Positions 1-8,178 of a DNA stretch of 64,000 bases are shown piece by piece. Source of the stretch: Modestobacter sp. VKM Ac-2977 (lineage in GTDB: Bacteria; Actinomycetota; Actinomycetes; Mycobacteriales; Geodermatophilaceae); the NCBI RefSeq assembly GCF_026968045.1, contig NZ_JAPVBQ010000001.1:509238-573237 (forward strand), written 5' to 3'. Position 1 is the first letter of the stretch; every line of letters begins with the position of its first letter. The translations under genes and the position numbers were made by a program. The notes under the pieces were generated by a model. That model did no database searches, was not told where the DNA came from, and saw only the letters and a list, made by a program, of their open reading frames with translations.

Positions 1-473
1 GAGATGGTCTCGCCCTTGTTGGCCCCGACCTGGAAGGTGCCCGAGTAGCTGCCGTCCAGCAGCGCCTTGCCGTTGAAGTTCGTGGTGTCGGCGATGCGGT
101 TGAGCTCGGACTTCAGCTGGCCGATCTCGGACTGGATGTTCTTCTTGGCGTCGGCGTTGAGCCCACCGTCGTTGGAGGCCTGCACCGACAGGTCGCGCAT
201 GCGCTGGAGGATCTTGTGCGTCTCGGTGAGCGCACCTTCAGCGGTCTGCACGACCGAGATGCCGTCCTGGGTGTTGCGGACGGCGACCTTGAGGCCGCCG
301 ATCTGCGAGCGGAGGCCCTCGGAGATGGCCAGACCGGCAGCGTCGTCGGCGGCGCGGTTGATGCGGAAGCCGGAGGAGAGCTTCTCCAGCGACTTGCTCA
401 TCTGGCTGTCGGTGACCGACAGGTTGCGGTACGAGTTCAGCGCCGCGATGTTGTTGTTCACGGTCAGACCCAT
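1..473 (-). CDS. fliC: Flagellin, N-terminal part (gene runs off the left edge)
   Basis: This is the main filament protein exported by the flagellar type III system. The visible 157 residues begin MGLTVNNNIAALNSYR and contain the conserved D0/D1 helices, including SSGFRINRAADDAAGLAIS, which is almost invariant in bacterial flagellins. The D1 region continues to the window edge and the C-terminal half is missing. The start is fixed by AAGGAGG seven bases upstream of ATG. The protein closely resembles the complete flagellin just upstream on the same strand, so the two are tandem paralogues. The GGA of the Shine-Dalgarno could be a CsrA target, since csrA lies in the same locus. Identification is certain; the fliC/hag name is by family only. 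Confidence 0.97.
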   Translation of the reverse strand, partial: MGLTVNNNIAALNSYRNLSVTDSQMSKSLEKLSSGFRINRAADDAAGLAISEGLRSQIGGLKVAVRNTQDGISVVQTAEGALTETHKILQRMRDLSVQASNDGGLNADAKKNIQSEIGQLKSELNRIADTTNFNGKALLDGSYSGTFQVGANKGETI

Positions 474-534
474 GGGGGTTCCTCCTTGGACGGGGTGACC
501 GCGGCATCCGTGCCGCAGTCGTCGTACCCCTGTC

Positions 535-561
535 AACGGAGCAGGTCGGCCGGTCCTTGAG
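535..561 (-). promoter_or_regulatory. Candidate FliA-type promoter for the first flagellin
   Basis: Reading the minus strand, CTCAA (561-557) is followed after 16 bases by TCCGTT (540-535), and the flagellin ATG lies about 60 bases further on. The -35 half fits the CTCA(A/C) element I recall for actinobacterial flagellar sigma factors. The -10 half matches GCCGAA only at CCG. No better promoter is visible in this 135-base gap between the flagellins. Confidence 0.3.
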
Positions 562-608
562 GGCCACTCGGCGATGTCCCCCGTTCGGGTGGGTCAGCCG
601 GTCCCGGG

Positions 609-1772
609 TCAGGCCAGCAGCTGCAGCACCCCGCGCGGGGACTGGTTCGCCTGGGCCAGCATGGCCGTACCGGCCTGGTTGAGGATCTGGGTCCGGCTGA
701 AGGCGGTCATCTCCGTGGCCATGTCGGTGTCTCGGATCCGGCTCTCCGAGGCAGCGGTGTTGTCCAGCGCCGCGCCGAGCTTCGCGACGTTGTGCTCGAA
801 CCGGTTCTGCACCGCGCCCAGGTCTCCGCGGATGACCGACACCTGGCCGATCGCCGCGTCGATGGCGGCGATGGCGGACGAGGCGCCGGTCGCCGGGGTG
901 AACCCGACGGTCACCGCCGCCAGCTCCTGCGCCGACGCCCCGGAGGGCGGGGCCGTGCCGGTGACGACCAGTCCCCCGGAGTTGGTCGCGGTGACCGCTC
1001 CGGCGCCGAAGGTCGCGGTCAGTGCGGCGTTCACCCGGTCCAGTCGCTGGGCGGCGGAGTCGGTGTCGCGGAACCGGATCGAGGCGAGGTCGAGGGTCCG
1101 GCCCCGGTAGGAGACGGCGCCGTCGAGTCGGTCGAAGTCCCCGCCGGTCAGGGTGGAGCTGCCCAGCGTCACCGCGGAGGGGCTGCCGGCCGAGGGCGCT
1201 GCCGAGGCCGTGCGGGCGGTGGTCCCGCCGTCCCGGGCGGTGACGTCGACACCGGCCACGCCGAGGGCGGCCGCTGAGGTGCCCGAGCGGACGTCGATGG
1301 CGAGGGTCTGCCCGACGTCGGCGCCGACCTGGAAGGTGCCGCGGTAGCTGCCGTCGAGCAGCCGTCGGCCGTTGAAGGACGTGGTGCCGGCGATCCGGTC
1401 GAGCTCGTCCCGCAGCTGGCCCATCTCGGCCTGCACCGCTGCGCGCGCGTCGGGGTCCAGCGCGCCGTCGTTGGCGGCCTGGACGGCGAGGTCGCGCATC
1501 CGGTGCAGCACGTCGTGCACCTCGGTCAGCGCGCCCTCGGCGGTCTGGAGCACCGAGATGCCGTCCCGGGTGTTGCGCAGCGCCACCTTGAGCCCGCCGA
1601 TCTGGGCGCGCATCACCTCGGAGATCGCCAGGTTCGAGGCGTCGTCCGCGGCGCGGTTGATCCGCAGGCCGGAGGAGAGGCGCTCCACCGACGCGGTGAG
1701 CTGCCGGTCGGCGATGCCCAGACTGCGTCCGGCGTTCAGTCCGGCGATGTTGCTGTTGACGACCAGGCTCAT
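609..1772 (-). CDS. fliC: Flagellin (complete, 387 aa)
   Basis: This is the second, complete flagellin, starting MSLVVNSNIAGLNAGRS. It has the conserved N-terminal D0/D1 helices (SSGLRINRAADDASNLAIS near residues 33-51) and a C-terminal D1/D0 segment ending NQSPRGVLQLLA. Between them is a variable D2-like domain of about 110 residues, rich in Ala, Thr and Gly, which would be surface exposed. At 387 aa it is of ordinary size. The Shine-Dalgarno is a GGAGG sequence about seven bases before the ATG. It lies upstream of the partial flagellin on the same strand with a 135-base gap, so both could be one transcript or separately promoted. Two flagellins may be mixed in the filament or used differently. 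The sequence does not show which. Confidence 0.97.
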   Translation of the reverse strand: MSLVVNSNIAGLNAGRSLGIADRQLTASVERLSSGLRINRAADDASNLAISEVMRAQIGGLKVALRNTRDGISVLQTAEGALTEVHDVLHRMRDLAVQAANDGALDPDARAAVQAEMGQLRDELDRIAGTTSFNGRRLLDGSYRGTFQVGADVGQTLAIDVRSGTSAAALGVAGVDVTARDGGTTARTASAAPSAGSPSAVTLGSSTLTGGDFDRLDGAVSYRGRTLDLASIRFRDTDSAAQRLDRVNAALTATFGAGAVTATNSGGLVVTGTAPPSGASAQELAAVTVGFTPATGASSAIAAIDAAIGQVSVIRGDLGAVQNRFEHNVAKLGAALDNTAASESRIRDTDMATEMTAFSRTQILNQAGTAMLAQANQSPRGVLQLLA

Positions 1773-1804
1773 GCGGACCCTCCGTGGACCGGGAACGAGA
1801 AGGA

Positions 1805-1826
1805 CCCGCCGCAGCCGTGCGGCGGG
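1805..1826 (-). promoter_or_regulatory. Hairpin in the flagellin 5' leader
   Basis: A perfect 9-bp stem (CCCGCCGCA with TGCGGCGGG) and a 4-base loop lie between the presumed promoter and the start codon of the complete flagellin, about 35 bases upstream of the ATG. Position and stability suggest a leader structure affecting translation or mRNA stability. There is no direct evidence for a regulator. Confidence 0.4.
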
Positions 1827-1851
1827 ATCGCTCTCTTCTACGGTCCGGTGG

Positions 1852-1877
1852 GTCGGGTCTCAACCCGAACGGGTGAG
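1852..1877 (-). promoter_or_regulatory. Candidate FliA-type promoter for the complete flagellin
   Basis: On the minus strand CTCAC (1877-1873) is followed after 15 bases by CCCGAC (1857-1852), resembling CTCA(A/C)-N15/16-GCCGAA. The predicted leader is about 70 bases. A 12-base palindrome (ACCCGAACGGGT, 1863-1874) sits across the -35 region and spacer and may be an operator or coincidence. Confidence 0.35.
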
Positions 1878-1906
1878 GTCCGCGGTGCGGATGTGACTCA
1901 GGTGGC

Positions 1907-2830
1907 TCAGGCGGGGAGGGCCGCCGCGCCACGTTCGGGGACCACCCAGTCGTGCCGGGCCCGACCCCGCGGCTGGGGCACCGGGAACGGGGGAGGGGTC
2001 GTCGTGGCCCGGCCGGCGGTCTGCCGGGCGGCGACCCGTTCGACGTAGGCGCGCTGCTGGTTGCGGGCACGCACCCCACCGTCGGCTGGGACGGCGGTGC
2101 CGTCCCAGATCTCGCTCATCGCGGCGTGCAGCAGGGTGAGGGCACGGGCCCGCATCTGCGAGACGCGGGAGAGGGTGACGCCGAGGGAGTCGGCGATGTC
2201 GGTGAGCGACTCGTCGCCGAAGAAGTTCCGCTCCACGACCTCGTCGAGCCGGTCGGGGAGGGCGCGGATCGCCTCGTGCAGGTGCCGGGCGCGCTCGCCG
2301 CGCAGCAGTGCGCGCTCCGGGGAGTCGCCGGTGTCGGGCAGGTCCAGGGACCCGCCCTCGGTGCCGGTCTCGGCGTCCATGCTGACCATCACCGCGCGGT
2401 GCACGTCGATCTGGAGCGAGTCCAGCTCCGAGCGCTGGACGCCCAGGTTGGAGGCCAGCTCCTCCTTCGTCGGCGGCCGGCCCAGGCTGATCGTCAGCGC
2501 GTCGGCCGCGGCGTCCGTGCGCCGCGCTGCGGCCCGGACCGAGCGGCTGGCCCAGTCGCCGGAGCGCAGCTCGTCGAGGACGGCGCCCTGCAGCCGCGGC
2601 AGTGCATAGGTGGCGAAGGTCGCGCCGGCGGCCGGGTCGAAGCGGCGGGCGACCTCGACCAGCGCGACGCTGGCACAGGAGAGCAGGTCGTCCCGGCTGA
2701 CGTGGCTGGGCAGGGAGATGCGGGAGGCCACCGCGTTCACCGCGAACTGGGCCAGCGGCAGATGGGTGGTCACCATCGCGTCGACGTCGGCAGGGCGGCG
2801 CTCACTCACGGCGGGGCGGGCTGCGGTCAC
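1907..2830 (-). CDS. fliA: FliA/WhiG-type sigma factor
   Basis: RNA polymerase sigma-70 family factor of the flagellar (group 3) type, expected to direct late flagellar genes including the flagellins. Region 2 spans the first ~100 residues (DLLSCASVALVEVARRFDP, then FATYALPRLQGAVLDELR, typical of FliA/WhiG). Region 3 contains GRPPTKEELASNLGV. Region 4 carries the HTH ESLTDIADSLGVTLSRVSQ. A proline/arginine-rich tail of about 50 residues follows and is unusual. The start is uncertain: I used the GTG at 2830, which has AAGGAGG very close upstream. An ATG at 2872 with weaker spacing would add 14 residues and an ATG at 2776 would remove 18. It is divergent from the flgN operon. Confidence 0.88.
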   Translation of the reverse strand: MTAARPAVSERRPADVDAMVTTHLPLAQFAVNAVASRISLPSHVSRDDLLSCASVALVEVARRFDPAAGATFATYALPRLQGAVLDELRSGDWASRSVRAAARRTDAAADALTISLGRPPTKEELASNLGVQRSELDSLQIDVHRAVMVSMDAETGTEGGSLDLPDTGDSPERALLRGERARHLHEAIRALPDRLDEVVERNFFGDESLTDIADSLGVTLSRVSQMRARALTLLHAAMSEIWDGTAVPADGGVRARNQQRAYVERVAARQTAGRATTTPPPFPVPQPRGRARHDWVVPERGAAALPA

Positions 2831-2906
2831 GCCCTCCTTCTCGGCTGACCGTGCACCGCGTGGCACCGCCATCGACACATTTCCCGCCGGCCTCGGCCCA
2901 TCTCGG

Positions 2907-2933
2907 CTTGACCGGGCCCGGCCGGGTGCCGAA
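2907..2933 (+). promoter_or_regulatory. Candidate FliA-type promoter of the flgN-flgK-flgL operon
   Basis: CTTGA (2907-2911) and GCCGAA (2928-2933) are separated by 16 bases in the divergent gap between the sigma-factor gene and flgN. The -10 matches the actinobacterial flagellar consensus I recall exactly; the -35 is one or two bases off. The predicted start is about 75 bases before the flgN ATG. Confidence 0.4.
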
Positions 2934-3015
2934 GTGGAGATCGACAGCGCCCGCCGGTCCCGGTGGGCGCCGGCCTGCACGACGGGCCGCACACGACGAC
3001 GGAAAGGCGGCCGGC

Positions 3016-3504
3016 ATGGACCACCAGCACCTGTCGACGTTGCTCTGGCGAGAGCAGGAACTGCTGGACCTCCTGCTCTTCAAGGCGGAGGAGAAGCAGT
3101 ACCTGATCGTCACCGGCAAGAGCCGGTGGCTGGCCCGCATCGCCCACGAGATCGAGGTGGTCCTGGAACAGTTGCGGACCCTCGAGATCGAGCGGGCGGC
3201 GGCCACCGAGCAGATCGCCGGCCGACTGGGCCTGGAGGTCAACCCGTCGCTGCGCCAGCTCGCCGACTCGGCCCCCGCCCCGTGGGACGACCTCTACGCC
3301 AAGCACCACGAGGCACTGCTGCTCATGGTGGCCGAGCTGCGCGGGCTCTCCGACGCCAACAAGGAGCTCATCGAGAGCGGCCTGGCCGTCATCAACGACG
3401 CCCTGGCCACCAGCCAGCCGCCCACCGCAGCCGGCACGTACACCCAGACCGGCCGGGCTGCCGGCAACGCCCACCGCTCGGTCACGCTGGACGGTGCGAT
3501 GTGA
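3016..3504 (+). CDS. flgN: FlgN-type flagellar export chaperone
   Basis: Small helical protein (162 aa) that in the FlgN family binds hook-associated proteins FlgK and FlgL in the cytoplasm and delivers them to the export apparatus. The N-terminal half (LSTLLWREQELLDLLLFKAE) and the long amphipathic helices with few aromatic residues fit the family. Position immediately before flgK supports the call more than sequence alone. The start at ATG 3016 is preceded by GGAAAGG. Its stop overlaps the GTG start of flgK by 4 bases (GTGA), indicating translational coupling. Confidence 0.85.
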   Translation: MDHQHLSTLLWREQELLDLLLFKAEEKQYLIVTGKSRWLARIAHEIEVVLEQLRTLEIERAAATEQIAGRLGLEVNPSLRQLADSAPAPWDDLYAKHHEALLLMVAELRGLSDANKELIESGLAVINDALATSQPPTAAGTYTQTGRAAGNAHRSVTLDGAM

Positions 3505-4934
3505 GCTCCTTCAGCGGCCTGAACACGGCGACGACGGCCCTCTGGGCGCAGCAGCGCGGGCTGGACGTCACCGGGCAGAACATCGCCAACGTCAACACCG
3601 CGGGCTACTCGCGTCAGCGAGCGGAGCTGCAGTCGATCGGTGGCAACGCCGTCCCGGCGATGTACGCGATCAGCAACCAGGTCGGCCAGGGCGTCGACGC
3701 CGACAAGGTGATCCGCATCCGGGACGCGTTCCTCGAGGGCAGGGCGCAGATCGAGTCCGCCTCCACCGCGCGGATGACCGCGCAGGACGCCACCCTCGCG
3801 CAGATCGAGCAGGCGTTCCGCGAGCCCGGCGAGACCGGCATCCAGGCCAAGCTCACCGCCGTCTTCACCGCGTGGGGCGACGTGGCCAACCACCCGACCG
3901 AGGACGGCGCCCGGACGGCCGTGCTGCAGAAGACCGCCACGCTCGTCGCGGAGCTGCACACCACGAGCAGCAACCTGGACAAGCAGTGGACCCAGACCCG
4001 CGACAGCCTGGACACGCTGACGCAGGACGTGAACGCCAAGACCCAGTCGATCGCCGACCTGAACCGGGCGATCAAGCGCGCGACCCAGGCCGGCCTGCCG
4101 GTCAACGAGCTGGCCGACAAGCGTGACGCCCTGGTGATGGACCTGGCCACCTCCATCGGTGCCACCTCCAGCCCCGGGGACGACGGGCAGGTGAACGTCT
4201 CCGTCGCCGGCGCGACGCTGGTCTCCGGCACCAACGCACTCGGGATCAGGGCCGTGGGCACCGCGGTCCCGGCCGAGGCCACGGCGACGGACCCCTCGTT
4301 CGTCACCGACCCGGGCGGCACCCGGCTCGCCCTCGGCGGCAAGGCGGGCGGTGCGCTGACGGCGCTGAGCCAGACGATCCCGAAGTACCAGCAGCAGCTG
4401 GACGTCGTGGCGCAGCAGCTGGCCGACCAGGTCAACGCCGTGCACGCCGGTCCGCCGCTTGCCTACGACAAGAACGGCGACCCGGGCGGGCCGATGTTCG
4501 GGTCCGGCACCGTGCCGGCCAAGCCGATCACGGCAGCCAACATCACCCTTCTGATCGACAAGCCGGACAAGCTCGCGGCCGCGGCGGTCGGGACGGTCCC
4601 GTTGGTGCCGGGGAAGGCATCGGCCGACGCCGGCAACGCCGCGAAGCTCGCCGCCATGGCGAAGGCGGACTCCGGCGTGGCCGTCGCCTACCGGCGGCTG
4701 ATCGTCGACCTCGGCGTCGAGGCGTCGGTGGCCACGAGCAACCTGCAGACCCAGACGGTGGTCGCCGCGCAGGTGGACGCCTCCCGCGAGTCCGTCTCGG
4801 GGGTCAACCTCGACGAGGAGATGACGAACATGCTGCGGTTCCAGCACGCCTACTCCGCCGCCGCGCGGATGATCACCACCATCGACGAGACGCTCGACGT
4901 GCTGATCAACCGCACCGGCCGAGTGGGGCTGTGA
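3501..4934 (+). CDS. flgK: Flagellar hook-associated protein 1 (FlgK)
   Basis: Hook-filament junction protein (477 aa), exported and placed between hook and filament. The N terminus has the rod/hook-family motif NIANVNTAGYSRQ. The C terminus has VNLDEEMTNMLRFQHAYSAA and a final amphipathic helix ending in IDETLDVLINRTGRVGL, as in FlgK proteins. The start is the GTG at 3501 overlapping the flgN stop; translation from there gives SSFSGLNTATTALWAQ, the standard FlgK opening. The 477-aa length is somewhat short for FlgK because the central domains are compact. The flgL gene follows after 4 bases. Confidence 0.96.
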   Translation: MSSFSGLNTATTALWAQQRGLDVTGQNIANVNTAGYSRQRAELQSIGGNAVPAMYAISNQVGQGVDADKVIRIRDAFLEGRAQIESASTARMTAQDATLAQIEQAFREPGETGIQAKLTAVFTAWGDVANHPTEDGARTAVLQKTATLVAELHTTSSNLDKQWTQTRDSLDTLTQDVNAKTQSIADLNRAIKRATQAGLPVNELADKRDALVMDLATSIGATSSPGDDGQVNVSVAGATLVSGTNALGIRAVGTAVPAEATATDPSFVTDPGGTRLALGGKAGGALTALSQTIPKYQQQLDVVAQQLADQVNAVHAGPPLAYDKNGDPGGPMFGSGTVPAKPITAANITLLIDKPDKLAAAAVGTVPLVPGKASADAGNAAKLAAMAKADSGVAVAYRRLIVDLGVEASVATSNLQTQTVVAAQVDASRESVSGVNLDEEMTNMLRFQHAYSAAARMITTIDETLDVLINRTGRVGL

Positions 4935-4938
4935 CCTG

Positions 4939-5850
4939 ATGCGGATCACCCAGCGCGCACTCGCCGTCACCGCACTGCAGGGCCTCAACCGGAACCAGGA
5001 GGCCATCGCCAAGCTGCAGGCGCAGCTGACCTCCGGCAAGACGATCAACAAGCCCTCGGACGACCCGACCGGCACGAACGCCGCGATGCAGACCCGCCAG
5101 GAGCTCGCCGGCGCCGCGCAGTACGCCCGGAACATCAACGACGGGATCGGCCTGCTCGACGCAACCGACTCCGCCCTGCAGAACACCATCAAGCAGGTCC
5201 AGCGGGTGCGGGACCTGACGGTCAAGGGCCTCAACGACGGGTCGCTGTCCGAAGCGTCCCGGGTGGCCATCGCGACCGAGGTGGACGGTCTGCGGAAGAG
5301 CCTCATCGGACTGGCGAACACCACCGTGCAGGGCCGGCCGATCTTCGGTGGCCCCACCAGCGGCGCAACGGCGTACGACGTCGCCACGGGTGCGTACACC
5401 GGCTTCGGTGGGACCTCCGTGCCCGCGATGCCGGTGATCTCGATCAACCGGCAGGTGTCCGACGCGGACGCGATCCGGGTGGACCTCACGGGGCCGGAGG
5501 CCTTCGGGGACCCTGCCACCGGCGACCTGTTCACGCTCGTCGGCTCGATCGCCACCGATGTGGTGTCCGACCCGGCAGCCCTGGCGGGCCACCTCGGTGA
5601 CCTTGACGTCGCCATCGATCGGCTGCTCAAGTCAGTGGCCGACATCGGCACGCGCACGACCCGGATCGAGACGGCGCAGCAGGTGAACATGGACCTGCAG
5701 CTGTCGCTGACCAGCCGGTCGGCGGCGATCGAGAACGTCGACCTGCCGAAGACGATCATGAACCTGCAGATGCAGCAGGTCGGCTACGAGGCCGCGCTGG
5801 GGGCCACCGCGAAGGCCATCCAGCCGTCTCTGCTGGACTTCCTGCGGTGA
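4939..5850 (+). CDS. flgL: Flagellar hook-associated protein 3 (FlgL)
   Basis: Second hook-filament junction protein (303 aa), a structural relative of flagellin. The N terminus MRITQRALAVTALQGLNRNQ and the segment QLTSGKTINKPSDDPTGTN are diagnostic of FlgL. The C-terminal helix VDLPKTIMNLQMQQVGYEAA resembles the flagellin D0 helix. It starts 4 bases after flgK and completes the flgN-flgK-flgL operon. Two strong hairpins follow the stop codon. Confidence 0.96.
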   Translation: MRITQRALAVTALQGLNRNQEAIAKLQAQLTSGKTINKPSDDPTGTNAAMQTRQELAGAAQYARNINDGIGLLDATDSALQNTIKQVQRVRDLTVKGLNDGSLSEASRVAIATEVDGLRKSLIGLANTTVQGRPIFGGPTSGATAYDVATGAYTGFGGTSVPAMPVISINRQVSDADAIRVDLTGPEAFGDPATGDLFTLVGSIATDVVSDPAALAGHLGDLDVAIDRLLKSVADIGTRTTRIETAQQVNMDLQLSLTSRSAAIENVDLPKTIMNLQMQQVGYEAALGATAKAIQPSLLDFLR

Positions 5851-5857
5851 CACCGCG

Positions 5858-5886
5858 GCAGGTGGCCCTTTCCCGGGGCCACCTGC
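5858..5886 (+). terminator. Terminator hairpin after flgL
   Basis: A perfect 10-bp stem (GCAGGTGGCC with GGCCACCTGC) and a 9-base loop begin 8 bases after the flgL stop codon. There is no U-tract, as is usual for actinobacterial terminators. Confidence 0.65.
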
Positions 5887-5902
5887 CGAGAAAGCAGGTG
5901 CA

Positions 5903-5930
5903 GGGGGCGCCCACCCGGGTGGGCGCCCCC
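5903..5930. terminator. 28-base perfect palindrome after flgL
   Basis: GGGGGCGCCCACCC is followed directly by its exact complement, giving a 14-bp arm pair without spacer. It follows the flgL hairpin and precedes csrA by 60 bases. It could act as a second terminator, an mRNA-stabilising structure or a protein-binding palindrome. Confidence 0.5.
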
Positions 5931-5992
5931 AGTCCCGCCGACCGGCGGGGCGATGCCACGGACGGCCCACACGAACCCATGGAGGGGTACCC

Positions 5993-6241
5993 ATGCTCAC
6001 TCTCACCCGCAGCGTCGGCGAGAGCATCCGGATCGGCGAGGACATCGAGGTCTACGTCGTCGAGGTCCGCGGCGGCACCGTGCGGCTGGGCTTCAAGGCC
6101 CCCCGCGAGGTGACGATCCACCGCGAAGAGGTCTACAAGCAGATCGCCGAGGCCCAGAGCCTGGCCGCCGAGGTCGCTGCGGACGCGCTGGGTGCCTTGT
6201 CGGCATTTGCGCCAGGTCCGGATCGGCCGACTGGCAAGTAG
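5993..6241 (+). CDS. csrA: Carbon storage regulator CsrA
   Basis: Homodimeric RNA-binding protein (82 aa) that represses translation by binding GGA motifs at ribosome-binding sites. The family core is complete: MLTLTRSVGESIRIGEDIEV, then VRLGFKAPREVTIHREEVY, including the conserved RLGFKAP and the Arg of the RNA-binding edge strand. A non-conserved tail of about 20 residues follows. GAGGGG precedes the ATG. In Gram-positive flagellar loci CsrA controls flagellin translation and is antagonised by FliW. No fliW is visible here; it may lie beyond the left edge. Confidence 0.95.
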   Translation: MLTLTRSVGESIRIGEDIEVYVVEVRGGTVRLGFKAPREVTIHREEVYKQIAEAQSLAAEVAADALGALSAFAPGPDRPTGK

Positions 6242-6383
6242 TGCCATGAGGTTGGTCGATACGGACCAATAACAGCTCACCTCAGCCGTCACAGTAGTCA
6301 CAGGGCGGCGAGTCTCGCCGTCCGTGGCTCCGATCGTGCGCAAGTCTTCCCCCACAGCACCACGGTTACAGGGGGAGACGAAC

Positions 6384-6977
6384 ATGGAACTCAGCGCACT
6401 CGCATCGGGCCCGGCAGTCGACATCGAGCTGTCCGTCGACCTGCGCGTCGGGCCGTCCGGCTCCGACGGCCTGCGTCTGTGTGGTGCCGTCGACGGCTCC
6501 TCCGGCGAGCCGGCCACCGCGGGAGCGGACTGGTCGGAGACGGTCGTGGTGCACGTCCAGCTGCGTCCCCGCCGGTCGGCCACCCGCCGGTGCCTCGCCG
6601 CCCTCGCGGAGCTGGCCGCCCGGCACGACTCGGTGGCCTTCGCCCTGACCGGGCTCAGCGGCGACGACCGCGCCGTCCGGGTCACCGTCGGCGTCGAGCT
6701 CGGCCCGCGCGAGCTGATCGCGAAGTTCTCCGACCAGGCGCAGGCCGCCTACGCGTTCGTCGACGGGCTCTTCACCGACCTCTACGACTTCATGCCGGTG
6801 TACGTCGCCGAGCCGAACGAGGTCGAGCGTGCAGCCGCCGCCGGTGTGCTCGAGGCCGTCGAGAACCCCCGGCCGCGGGCGCCGCGGGTCCCGACCCCGC
6901 GCATCCCCTCGCCGCGCCGTCCCTCCGCTGACAGCGTCCACGCCCCCGCTCGCCGCGGGGTCCCCGCCCTCGTCTGA
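6384..6977 (+). CDS. Protein of unknown function in the flagellar locus
   Basis: I do not recognise this 197-aa protein. It starts MELSALASGPAVDIELS behind GGGGGAG. Residues 1-145 look like an alpha/beta domain with two repeated ELSV/VELG-like strands (VDIELSVDLRVG and VRVTVGVELGPRE) and the helix AAYAFVDGLFTDLYDFMPVY. The last 50 residues are a low-complexity Pro/Arg/Ala tail. No signal peptide or membrane helix is present. It lies between csrA and a sigma-like gene on the same strand, so a flagellar or chemotaxis-linked role is possible, but only by position. Confidence 0.75.
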   Translation: MELSALASGPAVDIELSVDLRVGPSGSDGLRLCGAVDGSSGEPATAGADWSETVVVHVQLRPRRSATRRCLAALAELAARHDSVAFALTGLSGDDRAVRVTVGVELGPRELIAKFSDQAQAAYAFVDGLFTDLYDFMPVYVAEPNEVERAAAAGVLEAVENPRPRAPRVPTPRIPSPRRPSADSVHAPARRGVPALV

Positions 6978-7080
6978 GGCCGGAGGTGGTCGGCCCACGA
7001 GGGCCGCGTCCCACCCGCTGCAGCAGCAACACCCAGGCACGCCCCACCCAGCCCGCCTGCACTTCCCCTCAGGAGGACCG

Positions 7081-8178
7081 GTGTCCCAGGACATGCTCAC
7101 CGCCCAGCTCGCCACCGACCCCGCCCGCACCCGTGAACCGCTGGTCTTCGGTGGGCTCACCGAGGCCGAGGGCTGGGCACTGGCCCCGATCACCCCCCGC
7201 GACCGGGTGCACTTCCGCACCGACCGGGAGCTGCCCCTCACCGAGTTCCGGGCCGCCATGCCGGCCGGGGTCACGGTGACCTACGACGAGGGCGACGGCC
7301 TGTACCGGGTCGATGGCGACACCGGAACGGGCGAGGCGCTCGCCGGCCTGATCCGCGCCTGGTGCGCCGCCGAGGGCTACGCCACGGTCGGACTGCGGCC
7401 GGAGGCCGGCGTGCGCCGTCGGGCCCCCCGCGACCTGCCCGCCGCGTTCCTGGACGGCCTGTGCCGGCACTACTGCCGGGTCAGCCTCAAGCGCCTGCAG
7501 CGGAACATGAGCACGATCCGGCTCCACCTGCCCGACAACGACGACGTCGACCAGCAGGTCGCCGAGTGGGTGTTGAAGGCGGTCAGCCAGTACGACGAGA
7601 CCAAGTCCGTCCCCTTCGGGGCCTTCCTGGCCACCCAGCTCTCCAAGTGGGTGCACGACCTGGGGCGCAACGCCTACGGCCGGACCGCCGCCGACACCGA
7701 GAACAAGCAGCAGAAGGCGGTCGCCGCCTTCACCGCGGAGAACCAGCGCCGGCCCAGCGAGAAGGAGCTGGCCGCCTACATGGGCCAGAGCGTGGCCACG
7801 CTGCGCCGCAACTCCCAGACCGTCGCCACCCTCAACGGCCTGCGCAACCTGCAGTCCCTGGACGGCGGTACCGACACGGTCGAGTTCGTGGTGCCCGACA
7901 GTGCCGAGGTGCCCGACGAGATCATGGGCGAGGCCGAGCAGAGCCTGCTGTCGCACGCCCTGACCGCCGCGTGCGCCCCCGACCCGACCGCCCGCCGGGA
8001 CCAGCGCGCGGCGCAGCCGAACGTGCTGGGCTGGGCGACCTGGTACCTGACCACCTGGGGCGGGCAGACGAAGACCCAGCTGTCGGCCGACCTGGGGACG
8101 TCGGTGCGCAACATGAACGTGCACGCCGACCGCGCCGAGAAGGCCCTCAAGGAGCGGCTCACCGAGCTCGGCGGCTGA
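7081..8178 (+). CDS. Divergent sigma-70-like protein
   Basis: A 365-aa protein starting at GTG 7081, with AGGAGG four bases upstream. The first ~120 residues are an unknown domain. After that, QQVAEWVLKAVSQYDETKSV and PFGAFLATQLSKWVHDLGR resemble sigma region 2 as in FliA. RRPSEKELAAYMGQSVATLR matches the region 3 pattern (pteeELA..lg). The C-terminal TKTQLSADLGTSVRNMNVHA resembles the region 4 HTH. Key residues of -10 recognition are not obviously kept, so it may be an alternative sigma, a degenerate sigma or a sigma-derived regulator. It sits in the flagellar cluster and is distinct from the fliA gene at 1907-2830. The function is inferred from fold resemblance only. Confidence 0.7.
   Translation: MSQDMLTAQLATDPARTREPLVFGGLTEAEGWALAPITPRDRVHFRTDRELPLTEFRAAMPAGVTVTYDEGDGLYRVDGDTGTGEALAGLIRAWCAAEGYATVGLRPEAGVRRRAPRDLPAAFLDGLCRHYCRVSLKRLQRNMSTIRLHLPDNDDVDQQVAEWVLKAVSQYDETKSVPFGAFLATQLSKWVHDLGRNAYGRTAADTENKQQKAVAAFTAENQRRPSEKELAAYMGQSVATLRRNSQTVATLNGLRNLQSLDGGTDTVEFVVPDSAEVPDEIMGEAEQSLLSHALTAACAPDPTARRDQRAAQPNVLGWATWYLTTWGGQTKTQLSADLGTSVRNMNVHADRAEKALKERLTELGG

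Noticed and set aside
3294-5759. Long minus-strand open frame opposite flgK and flgL
   Set aside because: It results from the GC-rich third positions of the real genes; the translation has no conserved domain and real flagellar genes occupy the other strand.
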